From the NCBI RefSeq assembly GCF_019711195.1, contig NZ_CP081299.1, positions 4,684,501 to 4,748,500 of the forward strand: a stretch of 64,000 nt of DNA, given 5' to 3'. Positions 48,333 through 57,013 of the stretch are shown here, in pieces. The stretch's first letter is position 1. The number at the start of each line of letters is the position of its first letter. Under the pieces are notes generated by a model that did no database searches, had not been told where the DNA came from, and was given only the letters and a program-made list of their open reading frames with translations. This DNA is from Dyadobacter sp. NIV53 (GTDB lineage Bacteria; Bacteroidota; Bacteroidia; Cytophagales; Spirosomataceae). The position numbers were made by a program, and so were the translations under genes.

Positions 48333-48448
48333 CTTGTATTTGATGTAGCGGGAAAGATTTTGCAGCTTTTGGATTACTATCCCTTTGGTAACGTTATTTC
48401 TAGGAACGGGGGATTCAGTTCATGCAGGTCAGTTACGATACTAATTAA

Positions 48449-48488
48449 AAGCAGTACCCCGGTGTAGAAGTAGTGGATCTGCGTTAGA
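48449..48488. repeat. Right 40-bp direct repeat (attachment-site-like)
   Basis: Copy of the lolA 3' end, 39 of 40 bases identical to 35309-35348. It has no lolA sequence upstream. Its last five bases overlap the 3' end of the Uma2 gene on the other strand, where TTA (48484-48486) serves as that gene's stop codon. It marks the right border of the RHS island. Confidence 0.85.
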
Positions 48489-49077
48489 CATCAAAAATAT
48501 TTTTAACTAAAACCTGAAACCCTTCAATCGATCTGGATTGGAGGGTTTCTGATTCTGTAAAAGGTTTCAGTCCAATGTACTGACCTGACTCATTGAGTAT
48601 ATAAACCAGTACAATTTTGTCATTGGGTTCAACCAGCCAATATTCAAGAACACCGTTTTCCTGGTAGATCTCAAACTTTTCGTTCATCTCCCGGGTCGTA
48701 TTTCCGGGTGATAATACTTCTACTACCAGATCGGGTGCACCAATACAACCTTTGGAATCGATCTTTTCCGGATTGCATACCACACAAACATCTGGCTGTA
48801 CAACAGTATGTATTTTGCTTGAATCTTCCTTTTTCAATGGGGTCAATCTTACATCGAAAGGGGAAACAAAAACTTTACAGGAACTTCGGTAAAGATGATT
48901 ACTTAAACGACGATAAATTTCTCCAACATATAATTGGTGCCTGGTCGCCGAAGCCGGAGACATTCTGAATATCTTTCCTTTGATCAGCTCAACCCTTTCA
49001 TCAAACTGCCATTTAAGATAATCTGCATAAGTATAAGTTGCGGAAAGATCAAGGTCGTCGAAATTCGTGATAATCAT
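48484..49077 (-). CDS. Uma2 family (DUF820) PD-(D/E)XK nuclease-fold protein
   Basis: 197 residues, family length. The core motifs are visible: the N-terminal YLKWQFDERVELIKGKIF with a conserved Glu, VQPDVCVVCNPEKID with the catalytic Asp, APDLVVEVLSPGNTTREMNEK with Glu, and YEIYQENGVLEYWLVEPNDK-type strand. The role of Uma2 proteins is not settled; they are common in Bacteroidota and cyanobacteria and often occur near mobile DNA. The stop codon is supplied by the right direct repeat of the RHS island, so the island border meets this gene exactly. Confidence 0.88.
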   Translation of the reverse strand: MIITNFDDLDLSATYTYADYLKWQFDERVELIKGKIFRMSPASATRHQLYVGEIYRRLSNHLYRSSCKVFVSPFDVRLTPLKKEDSSKIHTVVQPDVCVVCNPEKIDSKGCIGAPDLVVEVLSPGNTTREMNEKFEIYQENGVLEYWLVEPNDKIVLVYILNESGQYIGLKPFTESETLQSRSIEGFQVLVKNIFDV

Positions 49078-49080
49078 AGA

Positions 49081-49123
49081 AAAGCCCGGTTTTGAGAAAC
49101 AAATGTACTCATAACCGGGCTTT
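49081..49123 (-). terminator. Terminator of the Gfo/Idh gene
   Basis: AAAGCCCGGTT (49081-49091) and AACCGGGCTTT (49113-49123) are perfect 11-bp arms with a 21-nt loop, 7 nt after the stop codon of the minus-strand gene at 49130. It closes the amino-sugar gene set before Uma2. Confidence 0.82.
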
Positions 49124-49129
49124 CAAAAC

Positions 49130-50512
49130 TTATTTCTTTTCCTTCGCCATTTTCAGTGCCGTAGTTGTTGTATAATACTTGGCAATCATATTTGGCACTT
49201 CCCATTCCGGCAATTTTCCGGCTTTCAGATACTCCATATATTTATTGGCAACTTGTGCAAAATGGGATTCGTGACCGGTGTCATATTTGGCTGGAATGCT
49301 AATTTCCCAGCCGGCCGGATTCTTCTTCAGCTCAATACCCGGATATTTTCCCTGTACCGATCTGAAACTGGCTGCAACTGCATCTTCATAAGTTTTGCTT
49401 TTATTCGTTGTTTCTATATATAAAACCGGCTTGTATTTCTGCTCTTTTCCCTGACGAACGATCAGATTGGCTTTGGATCCTTTCATAATCGAATAATGGG
49501 TATCACCGGTTCCTTCAGGGGCCTGAAAATTCCAGATAACAGATACCTTGGCGTGAACTCCTTTTAATGTGTAATTGAGCTCGCCATTGGAATAAACATT
49601 CAAAGTGCTGTCCTTTACATCTTTTTTCAGGAATTCAGGATAGGTTTCACTTTTTGTGACAAGCTTAAATTGCGACGGCGTAATTTTCGTTGCTGAACGT
49701 TTGGTAGACAATAGTTTAATATCATTATTATAATCAAGGGAAACATTAGGAAAACAGCTCCATTGCACCAGGTCAACCAAATGTGTGGTTACATCTACCA
49801 TTCCTTCTCCCTGCTGGTTAACATCGAAAAACCAGGTTGGCCGTACCAGGGGTTCTCCCGATACATATTTGAAAAAATGGTGTACACTTTCTTTTACCAC
49901 TGCTGGATTGGTTGGCGTTCCCTTTTGCAATTCCCCAAAAATGTCCGGTAATAAAGCCAGTTCACGCTGTAATGCGTTGGTAATCTCATAACGCTCCGTC
50001 ATGATATCGTACAAAAGCACTTTGTTTTTCTCTGCACTTGCAAAAGCTTCCTTTAATTTATCAAAACCTTCAATGTCAATCGCCATTGGTTTATCAGCGA
50101 ATACATTCAATCCCGCGTCTACTGATTTTTTAATAAAATCCGTTTTCTTTTGGTTGTTTCCAGCTAGTACAACTACATTCCCTTTCTTCTCTGAAATCAT
50201 TTTGTCAAAGAAATCAGGCCCCATATACACATCTTCTTTCCAGTGTGTCGGATCTTCTGTGCGGGTATCGTATTTTTCTATTTTATCAAGATATGCCTTC
50301 ACATCCGGGCCTTGGGTTGCATAGACATGTACAACAGAATCAACGTCGGCGTACATAGATTTTTGTACCAGAGCAGCATGAAAATGACCAGGTTCCACCA
50401 CCACAAGACTCAATGGTTTATCCGATTTTTTCTCTTCTTCATTCTTTTGATTACATCCCTGATTCAAAGCAAGTACGCCCGTAAGAGCCATCATAAACAA
50501 TTTTCCCTTCAT
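49130..50512 (-). CDS. Lipoprotein Gfo/Idh/MocA-type oxidoreductase
   Basis: 460 residues from ATG 50512, chosen because the signal MKGKLFMMALTGVLALNQGC with its lipidated Cys follows; an ATG at 50539 adds nine residues. The Rossmann-like domain contains VVVLAGNNQKKTDFIKKSVD and the family Lys in FADKPMAID (DKP, in place of EKP). A C-terminal alpha/beta domain of the putative-oxidoreductase type follows. Family members use NAD(P) on sugars; members with glycosidase activity are also known. It is last in the run of minus-strand sugar genes and probably acts on the cell-surface or periplasmic side. Confidence 0.88.
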   Translation of the reverse strand: MKGKLFMMALTGVLALNQGCNQKNEEEKKSDKPLSLVVVEPGHFHAALVQKSMYADVDSVVHVYATQGPDVKAYLDKIEKYDTRTEDPTHWKEDVYMGPDFFDKMISEKKGNVVVLAGNNQKKTDFIKKSVDAGLNVFADKPMAIDIEGFDKLKEAFASAEKNKVLLYDIMTERYEITNALQRELALLPDIFGELQKGTPTNPAVVKESVHHFFKYVSGEPLVRPTWFFDVNQQGEGMVDVTTHLVDLVQWSCFPNVSLDYNNDIKLLSTKRSATKITPSQFKLVTKSETYPEFLKKDVKDSTLNVYSNGELNYTLKGVHAKVSVIWNFQAPEGTGDTHYSIMKGSKANLIVRQGKEQKYKPVLYIETTNKSKTYEDAVAASFRSVQGKYPGIELKKNPAGWEISIPAKYDTGHESHFAQVANKYMEYLKAGKLPEWEVPNMIAKYYTTTTALKMAKEKK

Positions 50513-50603
50513 TTGATTTGCGTTAAAAGTCGGCAGCAATATTTACTTTAATTATTGATTCATTTTTAATTTATTTTTTAGCTTGTTGAGTTGAAAGCTA
50601 AAA

Positions 50604-51389
50604 TTATAAATCCATTGCTTTATTGTGCGACGATATTTTGCCTAATTTCCCTGAACTGTCACCGTCAATAAATAAAACAGCTTCGGGGTGATTTCTTAAA
50701 ATCGTAGAAGGGAACTCTTCACTGACCGCTTCTGCTACCGTATGATAAATAGCCTGGGCTTTTTTCTCGCCAGGTACCATACAATAAGCATATTTTGCCT
50801 TTACAAGTGCCGGAACTGTTAGTGTAATAGCATATTGAGGAACTTCATTCAGCAAATCAAAACATTTGTCGTTTACCTGCTGCTGGCGGCTTGCAAGATC
50901 AAGTTCTACCTTTTTTACCAAAAGCGGATCATTGAAATTCGCAATAAATGGATCATTGAAAGCAATATGGGTATTTTCCCCAATTCCCATACAAATAATA
51001 TCAGAAGGGTATTCTGTCAGTAATTGTGCATAACGGCTGCACTCGGCTTCAATTTCGGTAGCGTTCCCGTTGATATAGAAAATATTATTGAGCTGAATTT
51101 TGTCAAACAATTTTACTTTTAAAAAGTTGCCAAAATTTTGTGATGCGTCATCAGGAAGACCTACATATTCGTCCATGTGGAAAGCATTTACCTGCTTCCA
51201 GTAAATATTTTTTTCCAAACCCAATGCAGCCAGAAATTCATTCTGGGAAGGAGCAGAGGCAAATATGATATTTATATTTTTTTGTATTTCCTGCAATTCC
51301 CGGATTTTCTCAGCCACCATTCTGGCAGCGGCTTTTCCCATTTCCTGCCGGGTTTCAAAAATCTTTATTTTTAAGTTGTCAATTTTCAT
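50604..51389 (-). CDS. nagB: Glucosamine-6-phosphate deaminase family protein
   Basis: 261 residues from ATG 51389; an ATG at 51419 gives ten extra residues unlike the family. Family motifs are present: AFHMDEYVGLP with the catalytic Asp and MGIGENTHIAFNDP (usual form GIGxxGHIAFNEP). NagB converts glucosamine-6-phosphate to fructose-6-phosphate and ammonia. The Gly-to-Thr change in the second motif and moderate overall divergence leave room for a related amino sugar such as galactosamine-6-phosphate (AgaS/AgaI-like). It lies 74 nt after nagA. Confidence 0.88.
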   Translation of the reverse strand: MKIDNLKIKIFETRQEMGKAAARMVAEKIRELQEIQKNINIIFASAPSQNEFLAALGLEKNIYWKQVNAFHMDEYVGLPDDASQNFGNFLKVKLFDKIQLNNIFYINGNATEIEAECSRYAQLLTEYPSDIICMGIGENTHIAFNDPFIANFNDPLLVKKVELDLASRQQQVNDKCFDLLNEVPQYAITLTVPALVKAKYAYCMVPGEKKAQAIYHTVAEAVSEEFPSTILRNHPEAVLFIDGDSSGKLGKISSHNKAMDL

Positions 51390-51463
51390 GTTTTGAGGAT
51401 TTAAACGCGGAGTACACAAGGTTAAACACTGAGTTCTGTTGAGTTTTATTTTGTTGCTAATAC

Positions 51464-52654
51464 TTACTCAGGACTCAAAGAATCATATACAACCCGTCCG
51501 CCGATGATGGTTTTTTCAATATTTATATTTTCGTCAAAAATCGCAATATCAGCATCTTTGCCAGCTATCAGAGATCCTTTCCGATTGTCGGCTCCCATAA
51601 TTCTTGCCGGTGTAATGCTCATCATTCTTACAGCATCCAGGAGGGAAACATCCGCCATTTTAACCATATTTCTAACCAGCCGGTCAGCAGTAGAAACACT
51701 TCCTGCAAATGACGTACGGTCAGGTAACTTGGCAACGCCGTCTTCCACTATTACTTTTAATCCTGTTTTCAACGGGCCAAGTACACTTTCTCCTTCCGGC
51801 ATTCCGGCTGCACGCATGGCATCAGTGATCAAAGCTATTCGGTCAGCGCCTTTAATTTTATAAATCAATTTCAATAATGGTGCTGGAAGATGAACACCAT
51901 CAGCGATAATTTCTACATCCATATCCAGTAAAAAAGCACTTTCAATAGTTCCGGCAAAACGAAAAGCATTTTTCCGGGTCACACCTGACATGGCTGAATA
52001 TAAATGCGTTGCCAGAGAATAGCCATTTTCATATGCTTCCAGTACTTCTTCATAAATTGCGTCTGTATGAGCAACCGCGGCCAATATTCCTTCTTCTCGT
52101 AAACGCTTTCCAAATGGTATAGCACCGGGAAGTTCAGGTGCTGCGCTCCATCGCACAATGGACGAAGAATATGCCAGTATCTCTTCGTATTCGTTCGGAT
52201 CAGGATTACGGATATAACGGGGGTTCTGTGCACCGCGCTGACTTACAGCGAAGTACGGCCCTTCCAGATGCATTCCCAAAAACTGTGATCCTTTCAGATT
52301 CTTCTTTTTTACAGATTCGTAAATATCCAGGGTTTTTAGCAAATCTTCTTTTTCACTCGTAAGCGTGGTTGGAACCATAGCGGTTGTTCCGTATCTGGCA
52401 TGTAATTCAGCAATTTTCAGAAAAGCTTCCTCAGTACCGTCCATAAAATCATAACCGCCGCCACCGTGAATATGTATATCAATAAAGCCCGGAGAAATAT
52501 ATTTTCCGCCGGCATCAATTACTACCGCGTCCGGAAAATCGGCATTACCTTCCTGTAGACCAACGATAATTCCATTTTCAACCAGTACAGTCCCGTTACG
52601 GATGTAACGATAAGGTGTAATGATGGTCCCGTTGATAATTTTCAGTTTCCCCAT
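51464..52654 (-). CDS. nagA: N-acetylglucosamine-6-phosphate deacetylase
   Basis: 396 residues from ATG 52654; an ATG at 52720 adds 22 unlike residues. The amidohydrolase barrel has the metal site start GFIDIHIHGGGGYDFMDG, the Glu ligand region LGMHLEGPYF, the His sites AAVAHTDA and ATHLYSAMSG, and the catalytic Asp in LITDAMRAAG. It removes acetyl from GlcNAc-6-phosphate to supply NagB. The gene overlaps the permease gene by 13 nt, so the two are translated together. Confidence 0.95.
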   Translation of the reverse strand: MGKLKIINGTIITPYRYIRNGTVLVENGIIVGLQEGNADFPDAVVIDAGGKYISPGFIDIHIHGGGGYDFMDGTEEAFLKIAELHARYGTTAMVPTTLTSEKEDLLKTLDIYESVKKKNLKGSQFLGMHLEGPYFAVSQRGAQNPRYIRNPDPNEYEEILAYSSSIVRWSAAPELPGAIPFGKRLREEGILAAVAHTDAIYEEVLEAYENGYSLATHLYSAMSGVTRKNAFRFAGTIESAFLLDMDVEIIADGVHLPAPLLKLIYKIKGADRIALITDAMRAAGMPEGESVLGPLKTGLKVIVEDGVAKLPDRTSFAGSVSTADRLVRNMVKMADVSLLDAVRMMSITPARIMGADNRKGSLIAGKDADIAIFDENINIEKTIIGGRVVYDSLSPE

Positions 52655-53964
52655 TTTCTTAATTTGTGTCCTTTTACAGCATAAAAAACCAGATACAGAT
52701 AACAGGGAATGAGCACCCAATAAGCCTGTTTTACATTATACACATCTGCAAAATAGCCATAAAACAAAGGCATAATAGCATTTCCGCACAGTCCCATGAT
52801 CATTATAGATGCGCCTAACTTAGTAAACCTTCCCAGGTCGTCCAGTGCAAGTGGCCAGATTCCGGCCCATACCAATGAATTGGCAAGTCCGAGCAGGACA
52901 ACAAACCATATTGAAATGTCGGCCTGATGACCTAAAAAACTTATTTGCCCTTTTGTAAACAGGATCAGCAGCGTAAAAATGGTTCCCAGTATTGTGCAGA
53001 ATCTCAGTGCATTGACCTGGCTGATAAACTTTGGTATAAGCGTAATTCCGATCAGATAACCACAAATTGTACAAAAGAGCGTATAAGACGGAAAAACCTT
53101 GGCTTCGAGCAGATCTATTCCCATCGAATTGGCATACCCTATGATAGTATCAATGGCAATGACTTGTGTACCAACGTGTAAAAAAATTGCCAGTGCACCC
53201 AGGATCAAATGTGGAAATTGCAAAATACTGGTTTTGCCGGCATTGGCAGTTGCCAGGTTTTCATTCTCGTGTTCAGTATCAATTTCGGGCAGGGGAGAAT
53301 AGTAAACAAGAAAGCCAAGTACGAACAGAAAAATGCCTAGTCCGATATATGGATTAATTACCCGTCGGATCAGTTCATCCAGCGCCATACTTCTTTCAAG
53401 ATCAGTCATCGAACTCAGCTGTGCAAAAAGTGCGGTATCAGTCGGGCGCAAAATGACGGCTGCGAAAATAATTGGTGATAAAATTCCGGCAGCCTTATTA
53501 CAAATACCCATGATACTGATTCGCTGGGCGGCGCTTTTCTTGGGTCCTAAAATGGTAATGTACGGGTTTGCAGCAGTCTGTAAAATAGCTAATCCTATCC
53601 CGATCATAAAAAGCCCCAGAAGGAAAATTTCATAGGTGCGGGACATAGCAGCCGGAACAAAAATAAATGCGCCCAAAGCCATTGACCAGAAACCAATCAT
53701 CATGCCTTTTTTGAATCCTACCGATTTTAGTAAATAGGAAGCAGGCACGGACATCACAAAGTAAGCTATGTAAAAGGCAAATGCGACCAGATAAGCCTGA
53801 AAACTGCTGAGTTCGCATGCGATTTTAAAGTAGGGAATCAGGATAGAATTAACCCAGGAAACAAAGCCAAAAATAAAAAACATTACGCCGATCAGAAAGA
53901 TCGACAAAGTAGTCTGCCGTTTGGTAAGGCTTTCAACTTTGATTGCTGAGGATATGTTTTTCAT
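52642..53964 (-). CDS. nagP: FucP-type sugar MFS permease, probable N-acetylglucosamine importer
   Basis: 440 residues with about twelve hydrophobic helices. Family pattern: FGFVSWVNSILIPYFKIACELSS at the start (FucP/GluP group; NxxLxxxxK region) and PASYLLKSVGFKKGMMIG. NagP-type GlcNAc permeases belong to this group, and the overlap with nagA points to an amino sugar. Other sugars such as fucose or galactose cannot be excluded. A palindromic repeat array lies directly before the gene, where its promoter or leader would be. Confidence 0.82.
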   Translation of the reverse strand: MKNISSAIKVESLTKRQTTLSIFLIGVMFFIFGFVSWVNSILIPYFKIACELSSFQAYLVAFAFYIAYFVMSVPASYLLKSVGFKKGMMIGFWSMALGAFIFVPAAMSRTYEIFLLGLFMIGIGLAILQTAANPYITILGPKKSAAQRISIMGICNKAAGILSPIIFAAVILRPTDTALFAQLSSMTDLERSMALDELIRRVINPYIGLGIFLFVLGFLVYYSPLPEIDTEHENENLATANAGKTSILQFPHLILGALAIFLHVGTQVIAIDTIIGYANSMGIDLLEAKVFPSYTLFCTICGYLIGITLIPKFISQVNALRFCTILGTIFTLLILFTKGQISFLGHQADISIWFVVLLGLANSLVWAGIWPLALDDLGRFTKLGASIMIMGLCGNAIMPLFYGYFADVYNVKQAYWVLIPCYLYLVFYAVKGHKLRKWGN

Positions 53965-53993
53965 TGATGCTGGAATTAGTATAATGCTGGATT

Positions 53994-54340
53994 CCCAGGG
54001 CGTAACTCTGGGTTGATGTACTATGGCTTTTCAGTCCCAGGGCGTTACCCTGGGTTGAGGTATTAAAGCCTTTCAGGCATTGTTTATTCCCAGGGCGTTA
54101 CCGTGGGTTGAAACATTAAAGCCTTTAAGGCATTGTTTTTCCCAGGGCGTTACCGTGGGTTGAGTTATCAGAGCCTTTCAGGCATTGTTTTTCCAGGGCG
54201 TTACCCTGGGTTGAGGTATTAAAGCCTTTCAGGCATTGTTTTTCCAGGGCGTTACCCTGGGTTGAATTATCAGAGCTTTTCAGGCATTGTTTATTCCCAG
54301 GGCGTTACCCTGGGTTGAGGTATTAAAGCCTTTCAGGCTA
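53994..54340. repeat. Tandem palindromic array, seven units of about 52 bp
   Basis: Seven units start near 53994, 54036, 54089, 54141, 54193, 54244 and 54296. Each has a palindrome CCCAGGGCGTTACCCTGGG (7-bp arms, 5-nt loop), then TTGAGGTATTAAA or a variant, and a second small hairpin GCCTTTCAGGC. Units 1, 3 and 4 carry changes in the palindrome; unit 1 is 10 nt shorter. The array fills the gap between an oxidoreductase gene and the permease gene. Similar CCCAGGG..CCCTGGG intergenic repeats occur in other Bacteroidota as far as I recall. It could stabilise or end transcripts. Confidence 0.92.
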
Positions 54341-54357
54341 TGGGTAAATTATATTTT

Positions 54358-55755
54358 TTAGATTGTTGGTTCCCATCCTTTTTCGTATTCCCGTTTCCAC
54401 AATTTTTGAGCTTCCTTATTATTTTTAATATGTCCGTTGGACGGGTCTATGTGTAAAGTTTCGCCAGACCTGATTGCAATATTTCCTAATTGTGCCAGTA
54501 ATGTACTCTGATGTCCGCCAACTATTCCGGAATTCAGAGACGTTCCTTTTTTTATTGCTTCAAAGAAATTCTGGATATGCAATGCATCAAGCCCCTGTGA
54601 AGGATTCATTTTATTTCTTGGATCGATCACAAAATCATTTTTGACCTCTTTTACCAGCTTATTGTCCAGGTCAAAAACATTGTATGTATTTCCTTCACCT
54701 ATTTGTAAAGAACCTTTTTCTCCATAAAAAACGACTCCAACGCTGCTTCCTTCTATTGTTCTTCCATTGCAGCTCCGGCCTTCCCAGGTCATGGCAGTAT
54801 TATTGCCGAATTCGATATTGATAACTTGTGTATCCGGTGTTTCCCAATCGTCTTTGTAGCGGAACCTTCCACCCGACGAAGTAACGCGTGTGGGATAATC
54901 GACCTGCAATCCCCAGCGCATTAGATCCAGCATGTGCGTACCGTTATTCAGCGCTTCACCGGTTCCCCAGTTCCAGAGCCAGTGCCAGTTGTAATGTATC
55001 AGATTGTCTTTGTAAATTTTCCGCGGAGCAGGACCCTGCCACAAATCATAGTTCAGCCAGGAAGGAACCGCTGTTTCTTTACCAATCCCGATGGAAGCCC
55101 TGTTGTTGGTGTACCAGCCTTTGACAAAATATGTACGCCCGATCATACCATCATGCACTTCTTTAATAGCGGCTGCAACATTCGGCCAGGAACGGCGCTG
55201 GTTACCCATCTGAATCACATTCTTATATTTGTTTGCAGCCGAAACGAGCAGTTCTCCTTCATATGGATTGTGGCTGCATGGCTTTTCAAGATAGACGTGT
55301 TTGCCCGCTTTGGATGCCAGAATTGCCGCAGGTGCATGCCAGTGGTCTGGTGCGGCTATAACCAGCGCATCCATGTCTTTATTTTCCAATGCCTTCCTGA
55401 AATCAGGAATATTTTGCGGCTTGGATTTTTGAATACTTTCTACGGTTGTAATACATTTTTCAGCAGCACGTGAATCTACGTCGGAAATGGAAACCACTTC
55501 ACAATTCGGTTGTAAGGCATAATTGCCGGCAAGTGCGAGCCCACGGCTGTTAACACCCATTATTCCAACCCTTACTTTTTCATTGGCCCCAATGATCTTT
55601 GCATAACTTTTCGGACTAAAACCAGGCAAAATTCCACCAATTGAAAAGAGTGCTGTTCCGGCCAGTGATTTTTTTATAAAGCCTCTCCGGGAGTCGCTAC
55701 TCCGGGAGTCGTCACTGCGGGAATCACTGTTTGAGAAGTTCTGAGTATTTTTCAT
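54358..55755 (-). CDS. Tat-exported Gfo/Idh/MocA family oxidoreductase
   Basis: 465 residues. The Tat signal is SRRGFIKKSLAGTALFSIGG (twin Arg near residues 23-24), preceded by a Ser/Asp/Arg-rich repeat (SDSRSDDSRSSDSR) made from small tandem DNA repeats. The Rossmann domain has VRVGIMGVNSRG and the family catalytic region YLEKPCSHNPYEGE with the EKP Lys. Typical substrate-domain elements include NWHWLWNWGTGEALNNGTHMLD. Tat export means that it folds with its NAD(P) cofactor before export to the periplasm. Enzymes of this group oxidise or remodel sugars during polysaccharide use. Confidence 0.92.
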   Translation of the reverse strand: MKNTQNFSNSDSRSDDSRSSDSRRGFIKKSLAGTALFSIGGILPGFSPKSYAKIIGANEKVRVGIMGVNSRGLALAGNYALQPNCEVVSISDVDSRAAEKCITTVESIQKSKPQNIPDFRKALENKDMDALVIAAPDHWHAPAAILASKAGKHVYLEKPCSHNPYEGELLVSAANKYKNVIQMGNQRRSWPNVAAAIKEVHDGMIGRTYFVKGWYTNNRASIGIGKETAVPSWLNYDLWQGPAPRKIYKDNLIHYNWHWLWNWGTGEALNNGTHMLDLMRWGLQVDYPTRVTSSGGRFRYKDDWETPDTQVINIEFGNNTAMTWEGRSCNGRTIEGSSVGVVFYGEKGSLQIGEGNTYNVFDLDNKLVKEVKNDFVIDPRNKMNPSQGLDALHIQNFFEAIKKGTSLNSGIVGGHQSTLLAQLGNIAIRSGETLHIDPSNGHIKNNKEAQKLWKREYEKGWEPTI

Positions 55756-55824
55756 GCAACAAAAAATTGATGTAAAGGGGATTTTACAAGTTCAATTATA
55801 AAATGTAACAGCAGATTTTAACAA

Positions 55825-56829
55825 TTATCTTTTCTTTGCTTTTTCCATCACACTTTCCAGTGTAATATTTTTACCGCCTTGTCTTTTGCTTTCGTCGGCG
55901 GCTTCCATAAAGGCAAATATTTCTATTGTTTCCTCTGGCGTAACCGGCACTTTCCCGGTTTTGAAATACGCTATAATATCAACAAGAAGTGGTTCGTAAC
56001 CTCCGTACGGACCAAGAATCAGATTTCCGTTCCGGGTGAAAACTGTTCCGCCATAATCGTGTTTTCCTGTGCGTGTACCACGAAATGTACCGACCCGCCC
56101 GTCTGCCCACATGCCTACTACAATATCCGTATCCGGCGTGCTTACTCTGGTCACACTTTTGCAGCCTGTTCCCATTACCGTATATAATGTTTCAACTCCA
56201 TGAACGCCGTACCAGAATAAATCGGGGTGTGTTTTTTCCAGCGTCGCCGGGCTGAACGTATCAGCTCCAAGCACTTTGGTTTTATCTATTGCTTCAATTC
56301 CTTTGATGTAACGGAGAGAAGAAGCAGAAAAAACGGGAATTTTATACTTTTCGGCAGCTTTGTAAATGGCGATAGTATCAGATAAAGAAGCAGCAACAGG
56401 TTTGTCGATAAACATTCTTTTGCCCGATTTGAAAACTTCCAATGCCTGTTCCAAATGCAAACGGCCATCATTTGTTTCCAGCATAACTACGTCCACTTTG
56501 GTGAGTAATTCCTGAATAGAACTAACAATTTCAACGCCTGATTTTTTTACTTCTTCAATATAACCGGGGATTCTTTTAGCACTTGATTCGATGTCTTTGC
56601 TGCCATACGGATAAGCAGCCACAACGCGGTAACCGTCATAAACGGGATCTGGCTTCTCAGAATTAAGTGCTTTTGCAAATGCGGTACTATGTGAAGTATC
56701 CAGGCCAATAATGCCAACTCTTTTACCGTTGGCATTATTGGACATAGATGGCAGGCTATCCAACAGACTGATTCCGACACCACCGGCAATTGCTGCACTG
56801 ATAAATTTCCGTCTGTTGAAATGATTCAT
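55825..56829 (-). CDS. Tat-exported Gfo/Idh/MocA family oxidoreductase (short form)
   Basis: 334 residues. Signal MNHFNRRKFISAAIAGGVG has the twin Arg and a hydrophobic stretch. The nucleotide domain has VGIIGLDTSHSTAFAKALN (GLDTSH instead of the usual GxGxxG), which is typical of a diverged subgroup. The EKP-equivalent is FIDKPVAASLSD. The C-terminal domain is shorter than in the neighbour. It precedes the longer Tat oxidoreductase by 69 nt; both probably belong to one operon under the LacI regulator upstream. Confidence 0.88.
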   Translation of the reverse strand: MNHFNRRKFISAAIAGGVGISLLDSLPSMSNNANGKRVGIIGLDTSHSTAFAKALNSEKPDPVYDGYRVVAAYPYGSKDIESSAKRIPGYIEEVKKSGVEIVSSIQELLTKVDVVMLETNDGRLHLEQALEVFKSGKRMFIDKPVAASLSDTIAIYKAAEKYKIPVFSASSLRYIKGIEAIDKTKVLGADTFSPATLEKTHPDLFWYGVHGVETLYTVMGTGCKSVTRVSTPDTDIVVGMWADGRVGTFRGTRTGKHDYGGTVFTRNGNLILGPYGGYEPLLVDIIAYFKTGKVPVTPEETIEIFAFMEAADESKRQGGKNITLESVMEKAKKR

Positions 56830-57013
56830 TTTAAGTAATAAATAAAGAGTTTAGGAATAGCAGTAACAACTTTCGGGTGCGTACCCGTAAACTTACGATT
56901 ATAATTTTTTATTACTTCATTTTGTTCAATATGTTTCTCGAATATTTTGCATAAGATAAGATAAGTAATGATTTATATTGATAAATCAGACAAAATCAGC
57001 TTTTATTAAAAAC

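Larger units (their letters stand above)
47752..48411 (+). pseudogene. RHS core fragment B with two 16-nt insertions
   Basis: The DNA aligns with 41553-42180 of the full RHS gene (LLGSAGLNSYADKEDNIKYD, then LTLKRYGNVVDNLIYSY, LAYDYDAVGNKHKYVADTLT, HLGNVR). Insertions of 16 nt at 48043-48058 and 48317-48332 each shift the frame. Removing both gives one continuous RHS segment. It has no start codon, lacks the end of the core and has no tip. Homology is lost about 40 nt before the right direct repeat. Confidence 0.85.

Noticed and set aside
35309..48488. Integrase or transposase gene within the RHS island
   Set aside because: I read the island's open frames and found RHS, lipoprotein and membrane proteins only; nothing resembled a recombinase.
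48445..48488. Truncated second lolA gene
   Set aside because: Only 40 bp match lolA and there is no lolA-like sequence upstream of them, so it is a repeat copy and not a gene remnant of useful length.
53994..54340. CRISPR array
   Set aside because: Units repeat every 52 bp with no unique spacers, the whole unit is repeated and palindromic, and no cas genes are near.
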